Positions 49,126 to 58,384 of a DNA stretch of 64,000 bases are shown here, piece by piece. Both the position numbers and the translations under genes were made by a program. Each line of letters opens with the position of its first letter. Position 1 is the stretch's first letter. The notes below the pieces were generated by a model. That model worked only from the letters and a program-made list of their open reading frames with translations. It had not been told where the DNA came from and searched no databases. This DNA comes from JANPCX01 sp966211815. Its GTDB lineage: Bacteria; Pseudomonadota; Gammaproteobacteria; Burkholderiales; Burkholderiaceae_C. Location of the stretch: positions 8,428-72,427 of the forward strand of contig CBIHOD010000013.1 in NCBI GenBank assembly GCA_966211815.1, given 5' to 3'.

Positions 49126-50079
49126 ATGAGCACCGACCTTCTCAGCCCGCGGATGGCGGGCCTGCTGGCAAGAATCCGCCGCGCGCAGCGCACGCCGTAC
49201 CACGCGATGCCGGTGCGGGACGCGCGCCGGGCCTATGAATCCGGCGCGGAGGTGCTGGACCTGCCTCGGGCTCCGCTGGCGAGGGTGGAAGACCTCCGGG
49301 TGCCGGGCGGCGCCGGCGTGCCGCTTGCGGCGCGTCTTTATGCGGCCTCGGCCGAAAGGTTGCCCGCCTTGCTCTACCTGCACGGCGGCGGCTTCACCGT
49401 CGGGAGCCTCGAAACCCACGACAGCCTGTGCCGCCAGCTCGCCCTTCGCAGCGGCGCCGCGGTGCTGGCGCTGGACTACCGGCTGGCGCCCGAGCACCGG
49501 TTCCCGACCGCGTTCGACGACGCCTGGGCGGCCCTGCATTGGCTCTCGGCGCGCGGCGCGGCGGAACTGGGGCTGGACCCCGCCCGCCTGGCCGTGGGCG
49601 GCGACAGCGCCGGCGCCACCCTGGCCGCGGCGGCGGCCATCCAGGCCGCGCGTTCCAGGTTGGCGTTGCGGGCGCAACTGCTCATCACCCCGGGCACGAC
49701 CGCCCATGCCGACACGCCTTCGCACCGGCGTTTCGCCGAAGGTTTCCTGCTCGACGCCGACACCATCGCCTGGTTCTTCGGCCACTACATCGATGCCGCC
49801 CAGCGGCGCGACTGGCGCTTCGCACCGCTGGAGGCGGACGACCTGGAGGGTGTGGCGCCCGCCGTCGTGCTGCTGGCCGAATGTGACCCGCTGGTGGACG
49901 AAGGGCTCGCCTATGCCGACAAGTTGCGCCTCGCCGCGGTGCCGGTCGAGCTGGAGCTGGTGCGCGGGGTCACGCACGATTTCGTCAAGATGGGCCGGGC
50001 CTTGCCGGAAGCGGTGGTGGCGCAGGAATGGATCGGGCATTCGCTGAACCAAGCGCTGGCGCCGGCCCGGCCTGCTTGA
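49126..50079 (+). CDS. Alpha/beta hydrolase, hormone-sensitive-lipase (HSL/family IV) esterase
   Basis: 317 aa from the ATG at 49126. HGGGF near residue 86 is the oxyanion motif, GDSAG has nucleophile Ser161, ECDPLVDEG holds the acid, and the base is the His of GVTHDF. This is a complete family IV carboxylesterase. It lacks a signal peptide, so it acts in the cytoplasm, probably on short acyl esters. It is convergent with the NRDE gene by 17 bp. Natural substrate unknown. Confidence 0.93.
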   Translation: MSTDLLSPRMAGLLARIRRAQRTPYHAMPVRDARRAYESGAEVLDLPRAPLARVEDLRVPGGAGVPLAARLYAASAERLPALLYLHGGGFTVGSLETHDSLCRQLALRSGAAVLALDYRLAPEHRFPTAFDDAWAALHWLSARGAAELGLDPARLAVGGDSAGATLAAAAAIQAARSRLALRAQLLITPGTTAHADTPSHRRFAEGFLLDADTIAWFFGHYIDAAQRRDWRFAPLEADDLEGVAPAVVLLAECDPLVDEGLAYADKLRLAAVPVELELVRGVTHDFVKMGRALPEAVVAQEWIGHSLNQALAPARPA

Positions 50080-50096
50080 AGCACGGGCCGGCGGAA

Positions 50097-51077
50097 TCAA
50101 CCGCGCGGTCGGCCGGAGGGCGGCTTGAGCAGGCTACGCACGCGGGTCCGCTTGGGCGGCTGCATCTGCGGCAGGTCGGCCGCCCCATAGGTCGACGGCT
50201 GGGCCTCGGCTTGCGTTTCTGAAACGTCGCCGGCCTGAACTTCGGGTCCGGCGCCGCCAGCGTCCGATTCGTAACGGGGCGGCCAGTGCGTCAATTGCGA
50301 ACGCCGCAGCAAGGCCATGCCACCGGCCGCCGTGAAGGTGCGTTCGAACACATGGGTGACGGTCTGGCGCTTCAGCCTTTCGCTGATGACCAAGGTGGAG
50401 CAGCGGGTGCCGTACAAGCCGTCCGGCGTGCGGATGAAGGCGGCGGAGAGCTGTTTCTCGAGCTCCCGGGGCACGCCGGTCGAGGGCAGCGACTCGTCGG
50501 CCGCTTCGGTGCGGTCCGCCAGCGCGGAGAACAACAGCAGGGCCAGCTCGTCGACATCGGCGGCCGCGCCGATGGCCGCGGACAGTCGGGCCTTGAGCGT
50601 CTCCACTTTCGGCCATGGCGTGTCCAAGCTGGCGTTGGACAGGCCGTAAATGCCTTTTTCCAGGCGCCGGGGCAGGCCTTGCACGCTGTTGACCCAGAAA
50701 CATTCGCCCATGCGGAAATCCGCTGCCACCAGGTTGAAGCCGTTGTGACCGCTCATGGCCACGCGCGCCCAGAAACGGTCGGGCCGCTCCCGCGCCGCCA
50801 GCCACTGCGGCACGATGAGGCCGCGGGAAGGGGCCGCGGGGTCGAAGCGCGCCGGGTCGCGCACGTTGGTCAGCATCGCCAGGCGGCCCTGGGCGGTCAG
50901 GCCCATCCAGGTGCCGCCGGCGGCCTGGTCACGTCCGCCGAGGATGGGGTGGCCCGCGCCTTCGGGCGTCCACCAGGCCAGCCGCGCCGCCGGGCGCGCG
51001 AAGAACTCGTCGCGGTTCGCGGCGACCACCAGGGGGAAGCGCCGGTGCGCATCCAAAGCCAGGGCGAGCAGGCACAT
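50097..51077 (-). CDS. NRDE-family (TANGO2-like) protein
   Basis: 326 aa. It begins MCLLALALDAH with the invariant Cys2, which can act as an N-terminal nucleophile after Met removal, and has AANRDEFFARP, the family name motif, near residue 20. GGRDQAAGGTWMGL and LTNVRDP follow. The eukaryotic relative TANGO2 is linked to lipid or haem handling; the bacterial role is unknown. The C-terminus is about 50 residues longer than the domain and is Pro/Arg rich. The next gene upstream (DUF4936) is 15 bp away, so they form a transcript. Confidence 0.9.
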   Translation of the reverse strand: MCLLALALDAHRRFPLVVAANRDEFFARPAARLAWWTPEGAGHPILGGRDQAAGGTWMGLTAQGRLAMLTNVRDPARFDPAAPSRGLIVPQWLAARERPDRFWARVAMSGHNGFNLVAADFRMGECFWVNSVQGLPRRLEKGIYGLSNASLDTPWPKVETLKARLSAAIGAAADVDELALLLFSALADRTEAADESLPSTGVPRELEKQLSAAFIRTPDGLYGTRCSTLVISERLKRQTVTHVFERTFTAAGGMALLRRSQLTHWPPRYESDAGGAGPEVQAGDVSETQAEAQPSTYGAADLPQMQPPKRTRVRSLLKPPSGRPRG

Positions 51078-51092
51078 GGTCGGTTCGGCGCG

Positions 51093-51392
51093 TCAGGCGG
51101 GGCAGGGCAGGAAGACTTCCACGTGGCGCGGGCCGATGCCCAGCGGTGCGAGCCGCGCCGCGGCGGCTTCTGCGATCGAGGCCTCCATCGCCGCGCTCAC
51201 CCCTTCGGATCCCGGGCAGGCGTAGGTTTCCATCCAGGTGTGCTGGCCGTCCTTCGCTTCGGGGCGGCGCAGGCACCTCGCCTGCAGGCCGGGCCACGCC
51301 CCGCGCAAGGCATGCTGCATCGCCGCCAGTTCGGTCGTGAGGTGGGCGCCGCGGTCGTCGGGGGCGCGGAAATAAATGAAAAGTTCACGCAT
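51093..51392 (-). CDS. DUF4936-family small protein
   Basis: 99 aa. MRELFIYFRAPDDRGA opens a ferredoxin-like fold, with RRPEAKDGQHTWMETYACPG in the middle and RHVEVFLPCPA at the end. This fits the DUF4936 family of Burkholderiales, which has no known function. The short distances to the NRDE gene (15 bp) and ygfZ (61 bp) suggest one minus-strand transcript ygfZ-DUF4936-NRDE. Confidence 0.82.
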   Translation of the reverse strand: MRELFIYFRAPDDRGAHLTTELAAMQHALRGAWPGLQARCLRRPEAKDGQHTWMETYACPGSEGVSAAMEASIAEAAAARLAPLGIGPRHVEVFLPCPA

Positions 51393-51453
51393 GGCCGAGA
51401 TGGCAATGGAAAGGGAAGGGCGCGGCTCCCGCTTGAGGGGGACGCCGGCGGGT

Positions 51454-52431
51454 TCAGGGGGTGGCGGCCGGCGCTTCGACCGGCACCTCGTAGGGCATCG
51501 GCAGTTCGGCCAGCACCGGGCCTTGCGCCGAACCCAGGCGCAACTCGCCGGAGTCCCGCGCGGCGAGTTTCACCTCCGCCAGCAGCACCTGGCCCGGTCC
51601 ATCGGGTCGCGGTGCGCTGTTGACCACCATCCCGGCGGGCTGCCCGGGGTCGCCGCTGTGGAAGACCTCATCGCCCGCGGCGGCCGGGGACGGCGCCTGG
51701 AACAGGAACATGCGCCGCTTGGCCGTGCCCCGGTACTGGCTGCGCGCCACGACCTCCTGGCCCGGGTAGCAGCCTTTCTGGAAGTTCACGCCACCGATCA
51801 ATTCATAGTTCAGCATCTGCGGCACGAAACGGTCGGCGGTGGCGGCTTCGATGACGGGCAGCGCGGCCTGGACTTCCAGCGCGCGCCAGGCGTCCAGGCC
51901 CAGGAGGGATCCGGTGGCCTGCGGCGGTGCATCGCCCGGCCCCGCGCCGATCCACACGGCGCGCGGCTGGTCCAGGGCGCCAGGAAGGCGCAGCAACGCG
52001 GCGCCGGACGCGCCAGCGGCGGATGGCCCTGCGGAAATCCTCATCTGCCAGGGCGCCAGTCCTTCCGCTTCGGCCGCTGCGGCCGGGCCCATCAAGCCCC
52101 AGAGCGGCCGATCGGCGGTGGCGTCGCCGAGCTTGCACTTGGCGCGCAGAACGAACATCGACAGGCGCTTGACCGTGGCCGCGAGCACGCTGGCGTCGCA
52201 GGCCAGCAGCACATCCTCCGGACCGTCGCGCCAGACGATGAAGCTGGCCAGCAGCCTGCCTTTGGCGGAGCAATAACCCGCAAGCCTCGCCTGGCCGGCG
52301 GCCAGGTGGACCACGTCGTTGGTGAGCTGGCCGTGCAGGAAGGAAGCGGCGTCGGCGCCCTGGGCCCGTATCAATCCCCAATGGGACAAACGGACGGCGC
52401 CATCGAAGGCGGCATCGTGAAGCATCGTCAT
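51454..52431 (-). CDS. ygfZ: Folate-binding iron-sulfur assembly protein YgfZ
   Basis: 325 aa from the ATG at 52431 (two residues longer than the ATG at 52425). The aminomethyltransferase-like fold shows SFLHGQLTNDV near the start and the signature KGCYPGQEVVAR near residue 217, with the reactive Cys. YgfZ uses tetrahydrofolate to help maintain [Fe-S] enzymes such as MiaB. The class I fumarase and QueG in this window are clients of the [4Fe-4S] type. It is divergent from mltG by 238 bp. Confidence 0.93.
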   Translation of the reverse strand: MTMLHDAAFDGAVRLSHWGLIRAQGADAASFLHGQLTNDVVHLAAGQARLAGYCSAKGRLLASFIVWRDGPEDVLLACDASVLAATVKRLSMFVLRAKCKLGDATADRPLWGLMGPAAAAEAEGLAPWQMRISAGPSAAGASGAALLRLPGALDQPRAVWIGAGPGDAPPQATGSLLGLDAWRALEVQAALPVIEAATADRFVPQMLNYELIGGVNFQKGCYPGQEVVARSQYRGTAKRRMFLFQAPSPAAAGDEVFHSGDPGQPAGMVVNSAPRPDGPGQVLLAEVKLAARDSGELRLGSAQGPVLAELPMPYEVPVEAPAATP

Positions 52432-52669
52432 GCACTCATTATGGGGGGCTTGACTTTCCCCCTGCGGGGGCTGCCGTATCATGCCCGGCCCCCAGGGCCC
52501 GTAGACCGTCGAAAGAAGCCCGAGTGACGCCACGAAACCCCGCCATCCCAGCAAGAAGCGCTGCCGTGGATCCTGCCGCGGTGCGCTTTGCAACGCACGG
52601 TGCCGGCCGCCTTCGAGCCGCCGCCATGCCCGCCGTCCGCTCGCTCCACCCATCCACCGGAGTGCCGCG

Positions 52670-53662
52670 ATGAAAACCCTGCGCCGGCTTGTGCTGGCGG
52701 TGCTGCTGCTCGGCGCCGCCGCCGGGGCGGCGGTGGCGTTTTGGCTGAACAGGCCGATGTCGTTGCGCGCCGGCGTGGTGGAGCTGTCGATCGAGCTCGG
52801 CGCCACGCCTAGGGAGATCGCCAACGCCTGGGTCCAAGCGGGTGTCCAAGAACCCGCGCTGCTGCTGTACGAATGGTTCCGCTGGTCGGGCCAGGCGAGG
52901 AAGATCCGCGCGGGCAGCTACGAGATCAAGGCCGGGACCACGCCGCGCATGCTGCTGGCCAAGATGGTGCAGGGCGATGAAAGCCAGGCCACCGTGCGCC
53001 TGATCGAAGGTTGGACGCTGAGGCAGTTCCGCGCCGAACTCGCCAAGGCGGACAGGCTGCAGCCGACCACGGCCGGCTGGAGCGACGCCCAGATCATGGA
53101 AGCGCTGGGCGTGCCGGGACAGCCGGCCGAAGGCGCTTTCTTCCCCGACACCTACGCGTACAGCAAGGGCAGCGCCGACATCGATGTGCTCAGGCGCGCC
53201 CACCGGGCGATGGCGGCCAGGCTGGACGCCGCCTGGGCCCAGCGGGCGCCCGACCTGCCCCTGGCCACCCCGCAGCAAGCGCTGGTGCTGGCTTCGATCG
53301 TCGAAAAGGAGACCGGCGTGCCGCAGGACCGCGGCAAAGTCGCCGCGGTGTTCGTCAACCGCCTGCGCAGCGGCATGATGCTGCAGACCGACCCGACGGT
53401 GATTTACGGCCTGGGCGCGGCTTTCGACGGCAACCTGCGCAAGCGCGACCTGCTGGCGGACACGCCCTACAACACCTACACCCGCGCCGGCCTGCCGCCC
53501 ACGCCGATCGCGATGCCGGGCAAGGCCTCCCTCCTGGCCGCGGTGCGGCCCGACCCGAGCCGCGCGCTGTACTTCGTGGCGCGCGGCGACGGCAGCAGCG
53601 AATTCAGCGACAACCTCGCCGCGCATAATCGCGCCGTCAACAAATACCAACGCGGAAAGTGA
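52670..53662 (+). CDS. mltG: Endolytic murein transglycosylase MltG
   Basis: 330 aa. One N-terminal membrane helix (about 5-24) and a periplasmic YceG domain: LysM-like part first, then GAFFPDTYAY, the catalytic SIVEKETG with Glu212, and LRSGMMLQTDPTVIYG. It cuts nascent glycan strands at the inner membrane and sets their length. It is 6 bp before tmk and starts the mltG-tmk-holB-pilZ-tatD cluster. Confidence 0.96.
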   Translation: MKTLRRLVLAVLLLGAAAGAAVAFWLNRPMSLRAGVVELSIELGATPREIANAWVQAGVQEPALLLYEWFRWSGQARKIRAGSYEIKAGTTPRMLLAKMVQGDESQATVRLIEGWTLRQFRAELAKADRLQPTTAGWSDAQIMEALGVPGQPAEGAFFPDTYAYSKGSADIDVLRRAHRAMAARLDAAWAQRAPDLPLATPQQALVLASIVEKETGVPQDRGKVAAVFVNRLRSGMMLQTDPTVIYGLGAAFDGNLRKRDLLADTPYNTYTRAGLPPTPIAMPGKASLLAAVRPDPSRALYFVARGDGSSEFSDNLAAHNRAVNKYQRGK

Positions 53663-53668
53663 CTCGCC

Positions 53669-54280
53669 TTGCCGGGAAAATTCATCACCTTTGAAGGCAT
53701 CGACGGGGCGGGGAAATCCACCCACATCGAGGCTTTGGCGCAGCGGCTGCGCGCCAGGGGCGGACAGGTCGTGGTGACGCGCGAGCCCGGCGGCACGGCG
53801 CTGGCCGAGCAGGTGCGCACGCTGGTGTTGAACCAGGCCATGGACGCGCTCACCGAAGCGCTGCTGGTCTTCGCCGCCCGGCGCGACCACCTGCAGGCCG
53901 TCATCGAACCCGCCCTGGCGCGCGGCGACACCGTGCTGTGCGACCGGTTCTCCGACGCCACTTTCGCCTACCAGGGCGGCGGCCGTGGCCTGGACTGGCA
54001 GGCGTTGCTGCAACTGGAGCATTCGGTGCAGGGCGACCGCCAACCCGACCTGACCCTTTGGTTCGACGTGCCCGCCGCGGTGGCCGAGCAGCGGCGCGCC
54101 GCCGCCCGCGCGCCCGACCGCTTCGAAGGCCTCGACCTGGCTTTCTTCGAGCGGGTCCGCCAAGGTTATGCGCGCCGCATGGCCGAGGCGCCGCGGCGCT
54201 TCGCCCGGCTGGACGCCGACGTCCCGGTGCCCCGGGTCTGGGAACAAGTGGAGCGAGCGCTGGAGTCGCGCGGATGGTGA
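53669..54280 (+). CDS. tmk: Thymidylate kinase
   Basis: 203 aa from a TTG at 53669 (GGAAAG 11 bp upstream); no ATG precedes the P-loop, so the TTG start is well supported. FEGIDGAGKSTH is the P-loop, TREPGGT the DRX-like region, and DRFSDATFAYQGGGRGLD the substrate site. It phosphorylates dTMP to dTDP. Its stop overlaps the holB start by 7 bp. Confidence 0.96.
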   Translation: MPGKFITFEGIDGAGKSTHIEALAQRLRARGGQVVVTREPGGTALAEQVRTLVLNQAMDALTEALLVFAARRDHLQAVIEPALARGDTVLCDRFSDATFAYQGGGRGLDWQALLQLEHSVQGDRQPDLTLWFDVPAAVAEQRRAAARAPDRFEGLDLAFFERVRQGYARRMAEAPRRFARLDADVPVPRVWEQVERALESRGW

Positions 54281-55377
54281 CGGACGCCGCCGGCCCAGCG
54301 GCAGAAGGAAGCCTGCACCCCTGGCTCGGCGATTCGCTGCGCCTGCTCCTCCAATCCGCCAAGGGCCATCACGCCTTGTTGCTGCAAGGGCCGCCGGGCA
54401 TCGGCCAATTCGAGCTGGCCATCGCGGCGGCGCAGGCCTGGCTTTGCGAGCAGGACGACAGCCAGGGCCGGACCGCGGGCGGCCACGCCATGGCGTGCGG
54501 CGTTTGCGCCGGTTGCCGGTTGTTCGGCGCCAAAACCCATCCCGACCTGCTGGTCATGGTGCCCGAGGCGCTGCGCGAAGAACTGGGTTGGGCCGGCGAC
54601 GACGGCGAAGAGGGCAAGTCCGCCGGCGCCAAACCGAGCAAAGACATCAAGGTGGAGGCGGTGCGCCAAGCGGTGGTTTTCGCCCAGACCACGTCGGCCC
54701 GCGGCCGGGCCAAGGTGCTGGTGGTCCATCCCGCCGAACGCATGAACGCGGTCGCCGCCAACGCCCTGCTCAAGACGCTGGAAGAACCGCCCGGGCAGGC
54801 GCGTTTCCTCATCTGCAGTTCCGCGCCAGACGCCTTGCTACCCACCATCCGCAGCCGCTGCAGGGCGTTCGCCTTGCAAGTCCCTTCCACCGGCGACGCC
54901 AGCGCTTGGCTGGCCCGGCAGGGCGTCTCCGACCCCGAAATCCTGCTGGCGGCGGCCGGCGGGCAGCCGCAAGACGCGCTGGCGTGGCACGGGGAGGGCG
55001 TCACCGCGCAGAACTGGATGGCGCTGCCGAAGCAGCTCCGGCAGGGGCAGGGCGCCGCGCTGGCGCAATGGCCGCTGGGCCGCATCGTCGAAACCATGCA
55101 GAAGGTGTGCCATGACGCGATGCGCCTGGCCGTCGGCGCCGAGCCACGCTATTTCCCGCCGGCGGCCTGGCCGGCGAAGGCCGACTTCGACTTGACCTCG
55201 CTCACGCGCTGGGCCCGGGCCCTGCAGGCCGAAGCCCGCCACGCCGAGCACCCCTGGAGCCAGCCATTGGCGGTGCAAGCCTTGGTCAACGCCGCGGCCT
55301 CGGCCCTGGCGCCCGCCGACGGTCCGCCTGCGCGCGCCGCGAGGCCCTCATCGCCCGCCGCCGCGGGCCATCGTTAG
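54274..55377 (+). CDS. holB: DNA polymerase III delta' subunit
   Basis: 367 aa from the ATG at 54274, inside the tmk stop region. It has a clamp-loader AAA+ fold: GPPGIGQFELA replaces the Walker Lys with Gln, as expected for delta', which does not hydrolyse ATP. A zinc-binding cluster CGVCAGCRLFGAKTHPDLL, the KVLVVHPAERMNAVAANALL segment and LEEPPGQARFLICSS are conserved. It is part of the clamp loader with the delta and gamma/tau subunits. An Asp/Glu/Lys-rich insert lies near residue 105. Confidence 0.94.
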   Translation: MVTDAAGPAAEGSLHPWLGDSLRLLLQSAKGHHALLLQGPPGIGQFELAIAAAQAWLCEQDDSQGRTAGGHAMACGVCAGCRLFGAKTHPDLLVMVPEALREELGWAGDDGEEGKSAGAKPSKDIKVEAVRQAVVFAQTTSARGRAKVLVVHPAERMNAVAANALLKTLEEPPGQARFLICSSAPDALLPTIRSRCRAFALQVPSTGDASAWLARQGVSDPEILLAAAGGQPQDALAWHGEGVTAQNWMALPKQLRQGQGAALAQWPLGRIVETMQKVCHDAMRLAVGAEPRYFPPAAWPAKADFDLTSLTRWARALQAEARHAEHPWSQPLAVQALVNAAASALAPADGPPARAARPSSPAAAGHR

Positions 55378-55390
55378 TTAAACTGCGGCG

Positions 55391-55804
55391 ATGAGCGACG
55401 TACCCCTGCGCACCAACCTGACGGCCATGAACCCGGCCGGCACCGCCAACAACGCACCCACCGGCGCACGCCCGAGCGTGATCCAGCTGGTGTTCCGCGA
55501 GAAGGGGGCGCTCTACGCGGCTTACATCCCGCTTCTCAGCGACGGCGGCCTGTTCGTGCCGACGACCCGCGAGTACCACCTGGGCGAAGACATCTACCTC
55601 CTGCTGTCCCTGCCCGACGACCCACAGCGCTACCCCGTCGCGGGCAAAGTCGCCTGGATCACCCCGGCCAACGCCTCCGGCGGCCGCACCCAGGGCGTGG
55701 GCGTGAAATTCCCGAGCGATGAAAAGACCCGGGTGCTCAAGCTGCGCATCGAGGAGATCCTCGGAACCGCGCTGTCGTCTTCGCGTCCCACGCAGACCCT
55801 CTGA
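55391..55804 (+). CDS. pilZ: PilZ-domain protein (type IV pilus PilZ branch)
   Basis: 137 aa. IPLLSDGGLFVPTTREYHLGEDIYL and VAGKVAWITPA are typical of the PilZ of pilus assembly, which lies next to holB in many gammaproteobacteria and betaproteobacteria. It lacks the RxxxR c-di-GMP-binding motif at its N-terminus, so it probably does not bind c-di-GMP, as in Pseudomonas PilZ. It starts 13 bp after holB and is followed by tatD. It should be required for type IV pilus biogenesis through PilB. Confidence 0.92.
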   Translation: MSDVPLRTNLTAMNPAGTANNAPTGARPSVIQLVFREKGALYAAYIPLLSDGGLFVPTTREYHLGEDIYLLLSLPDDPQRYPVAGKVAWITPANASGGRTQGVGVKFPSDEKTRVLKLRIEEILGTALSSSRPTQTL

Positions 55805-55840
55805 TCCGCGGGGCGCGCGCCCCTCCCCTGAGTTCCCGCC

Positions 55841-56617
55841 ATGTTCGTGGATTCCCATTGCCATTTGAATTTCCCCGAACTGCGGGGCAACCTGGAGGCG
55901 ATCCGGGCCGACATGGCCGCCGCCAAGGTCGAGCGGGCGCTGTGCATTTGCACCACCCTTGAAGAGTTCGACCAGGTGCACCAGTTGGCGCTGCAGTTCG
56001 ACAATTTCTGGGCCAGCGCCGGCGTGCACCCCGACAACGAGGGCGTGCGCGAGCCGACGCTCGAGGACCTGCTGGCGCTCGCCGACCTGCCCCGTGTGGT
56101 GGCGATCGGCGAAACCGGCCTGGACTACTACAGGCTCAATGGCCGCACGGAGGCCGACATGGGCTGGCAGCGCGACCGCTTCCGCACGCACATCCGGGCT
56201 GGGCTCGATTCCGGCCTGCCACTGGTCATCCACACCCGCAACAGCTCCAGGGACACGCTGGAGATCCTGAAAGAGGAGGGCGCCAGCCACGGCGTCTTCC
56301 ATTGCTTCACCGAGAGCATGGAGGTCGCCCGCGCCGCGGTCGAGATGGGCTTCTTCATTTCTTTTTCAGGGATCCTCACTTTCAAGAGCGCACGGGACCT
56401 TCAGGAGGTGGCACGCTGGGTGCCCCTGGACCGTTGCCTGATCGAGACCGACAGCCCCTATCTGGCACCGCACCCTTTCCGCGGCAAGACCAACTCGCCG
56501 GCCTGGGTGCCTTATGTGGCCCAGCAGTTGGCACACCTGAAAGGCTGCAGCCTGGAGACCGTGGCACACGCCACCACAGCCAATTTCGACCGGCTTTTTC
56601 CGCAGGTATTGAACTGA
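55841..56617 (+). CDS. TatD-family metal-dependent DNase
   Basis: 258 aa. DSHCHLNF (metal ligands), GETGLDYYR, IHTRNSSRDTLEIL, HCFTES and IETDSPYLAPHPFRGK cover the five family motifs. TatD enzymes are Mg-dependent nucleases with roles in DNA damage or D-Tyr-tRNA handling; the sequence resembles YcfH, which lies beside holB in E. coli. It is 36 bp after pilZ. Confidence 0.95.
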   Translation: MFVDSHCHLNFPELRGNLEAIRADMAAAKVERALCICTTLEEFDQVHQLALQFDNFWASAGVHPDNEGVREPTLEDLLALADLPRVVAIGETGLDYYRLNGRTEADMGWQRDRFRTHIRAGLDSGLPLVIHTRNSSRDTLEILKEEGASHGVFHCFTESMEVARAAVEMGFFISFSGILTFKSARDLQEVARWVPLDRCLIETDSPYLAPHPFRGKTNSPAWVPYVAQQLAHLKGCSLETVAHATTANFDRLFPQVLN

Positions 56618-56629
56618 AAGGCATCAAAA

Positions 56630-57280
56630 ATGAACTTCACAAAATACTTCAAGAAAGTTTTCTATCTCGTTGCTGTGTTTGGATTTTCGCTGGCGATCGC
56701 TGGATCTTACGAAGACTTCTTCAATGCCCTGCAGCGCAATGACGGCTCCACCGTCAACCGACTGTTGGAACGTGGATTCGACCCCAACAGCCTGGATACC
56801 GAGGGCCGTCCGGCCTTGTCCGTGGCGCTGCAGGTCGAGTCGGATGAGGTGGTGGCGGCGCTGTTCCGCCACCCGCAGCTCAACGTGAACGCCTTGAACG
56901 ACAAGGACGAATCGCCCTTGATGCTGGCGGCGCTGAAAGACCAGCGTGCCTGGATGGCCAAGCTCCTGGAGCGCGGCGCGGTGGTCAACAAGGCGGGGTG
57001 GACCCCGCTGCACTATGCCGCGAGCAACAAGGAATCTTCTGGCCAGGCCATCGCGCTGCTGCTCGATGCGGGCGCCGCGATCAATGCGCCGTCGCCCAAC
57101 GGCACGACGCCGGTGATGATGGCCGCGATGTACGGCTCCGAAGCCAGCGTGAAAGTGCTGATGGCGCGCGGCGCCGATTTGAAGCGCAAGAACGACCAGG
57201 GCCTGACCGTCGCTGATTTCGCCGACCGCGCCGGTCGCGACAGGCTGGCGGCTCAACTGCGGGCGGCCATCGGCCCCTGA
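56630..57280 (+). CDS. Ankyrin-repeat protein with signal peptide
   Basis: 216 aa. A signal or anchor helix (about 10-24, ending IAGS) is followed by five ankyrin repeats (about 30-210), for example STVNRLLERGFDPNSLDTEG and WTPLHYAASNKESSGQAIAL. It is probably periplasmic and binds proteins. It lies 12 bp after tatD, the last gene of the mltG cluster. AAAGGCATCAAAA precedes the ATG. No enzyme is associated, and the partner is unknown. Confidence 0.9.
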   Translation: MNFTKYFKKVFYLVAVFGFSLAIAGSYEDFFNALQRNDGSTVNRLLERGFDPNSLDTEGRPALSVALQVESDEVVAALFRHPQLNVNALNDKDESPLMLAALKDQRAWMAKLLERGAVVNKAGWTPLHYAASNKESSGQAIALLLDAGAAINAPSPNGTTPVMMAAMYGSEASVKVLMARGADLKRKNDQGLTVADFADRAGRDRLAAQLRAAIGP

Positions 57281-57326
57281 GGCGCGACGATGGGGCGGGG
57301 CACCGCTGTCAGGCCAGGGTAATCCT

Positions 57327-57345
57327 TGTCAGTTTTTTTCTGACA
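57327..57345. promoter_or_regulatory. Palindrome TGTCAG-T7-CTGACA
   Basis: TGTCAG (57327-57332) and CTGACA (57340-57345) flank seven T. Nearby CTGTCAGGCC (57306) repeats the theme in the other direction. It lies between the ankyrin gene and the next small gene and could be a weak terminator or an operator. Confidence 0.35.
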
Positions 57346-57431
57346 GGCCGTTTGGCGGCGTCCCGACTCGCATTCCTGGGGCTGCGGCGTATCGTGCAAA
57401 GCATCGATCCACCCCTCCTTTGGAGACCGTC

Positions 57432-57650
57432 ATGCAGCAATCCGAAGTTGTCGCCAATCCGTTCGCCTTGATGATGAACCCCGAGGCCGTGATTGCTGCA
57501 GTCAACCGCTCCGACCGCCTGGGGCGCCTGAAGAGCCGCATCTGCCGGCCGCTGGACAAGCCGGTCCCCGTGCCCCTGGTCCCCGGTGTGCGTTCGAACA
57601 ACGCCCCGGCGGCCGACGAGCAGGGCGCCGAGGACGACGCCGAAGAGTGA
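57432..57650 (+). CDS. Small acidic-tailed protein of unknown function
   Basis: 72 aa from the ATG at 57432, with GGAG 6 bp upstream. The middle, NPEAVIAAVNRSDRLGRLKS, is compact and looks conserved in style, followed by RICRPLDKPVP and an acidic tail EDDAEE. There is no signal or membrane segment. It is monocistronic between the ankyrin gene and bphO. The ribosome site and codon use support a real gene; function unknown. Confidence 0.6.
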   Translation: MQQSEVVANPFALMMNPEAVIAAVNRSDRLGRLKSRICRPLDKPVPVPLVPGVRSNNAPAADEQGAEDDAEE

Positions 57651-57718
57651 AGCGCGGGCCGGCCCAGCGGCCGGCCACAAGGCACCGCCTGTGCGCGCGG
57701 CCGCCGAATGCCCGCCCC

Positions 57719-58384
57719 TCAGCGGCGGGCCTCCGCCGGGGTCCCGCGAAAACATTCGATCAGCGCGTCGAAGGTGTCGACGGCCGCGCGGCATGCGCGC
57801 TGGGTCCCGGCCGGATCATCATCGAGTTCCAGCGACAGCAGGTCTCGGAACTCGCGCCACAGGCGGCCGGTTTCCGCGCCGTGGCCCGAGAAATACCTGA
57901 CGGCCTGCTCGGCGTCCAGGCCGTGGGCCTGCCGCAGCGCCCGCGCGATCACCTGGCCGCCCAAGGCCGAGCCTTCCAGCACGTACATCGAACCGAGCGC
58001 CGCGGCTTGGTCCGGCAAGGCCAAGGCCATGGCGGCGCCGTCTTCGCGCGGCGTTTCCCGCCGCGAGGGCAAGTGCGCCGACAGCGCCTGCAGGTCTTGC
58101 CTAAGGAAAGCGTGGCGCGAGCGGGCGCGGAACGCGTCGCGAAGCGGTTCGGGCAGGGCGCGGAGCAACCGTGGCTCCCACGCCGACAGGAAGCGGTCGA
58201 AGCCCTCGAGCACGGCCGCGTAGCGGTCCATCCCGAGCGTGAAAGGCAGGCCGTCGCTGGCCGGGGCGAGCTGGAGCAGGGCTTCGATCTCGTCGTGCTT
58301 CCCCGCGGTCGCACGGCGCAGCGCGGCGAGGGCGGGGCCCGGCGCCCCTGCCGCCGATTTCGGTGCGGGAGCGACGCCGCTCAT
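57719..58384 (-). CDS. bphO: Heme oxygenase, biliverdin-producing
   Basis: 221 aa. TAGKHDEIE near residues 26-34 has the axial haem His30, and GSMYVLEGSALGGQVIAR is the distal helix with the flexible Gly residues. It breaks haem to biliverdin, CO and iron. It overlaps the bacteriophytochrome stop by 4 bp, so it supplies the chromophore for that photoreceptor. The usual order in other genomes is bphO first; here it is second. Confidence 0.94.
   Translation of the reverse strand: MSGVAPAPKSAAGAPGPALAALRRATAGKHDEIEALLQLAPASDGLPFTLGMDRYAAVLEGFDRFLSAWEPRLLRALPEPLRDAFRARSRHAFLRQDLQALSAHLPSRRETPREDGAAMALALPDQAAALGSMYVLEGSALGGQVIARALRQAHGLDAEQAVRYFSGHGAETGRLWREFRDLLSLELDDDPAGTQRACRAAVDTFDALIECFRGTPAEARR

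Noticed and set aside
55391..55804. PilZ as a c-di-GMP receptor answering the GGDEF and HD-GYP proteins
   Set aside because: The RxxxR binding motif is absent and the context (holB-pilZ-tatD) marks the pilus-assembly branch, which does not bind c-di-GMP.
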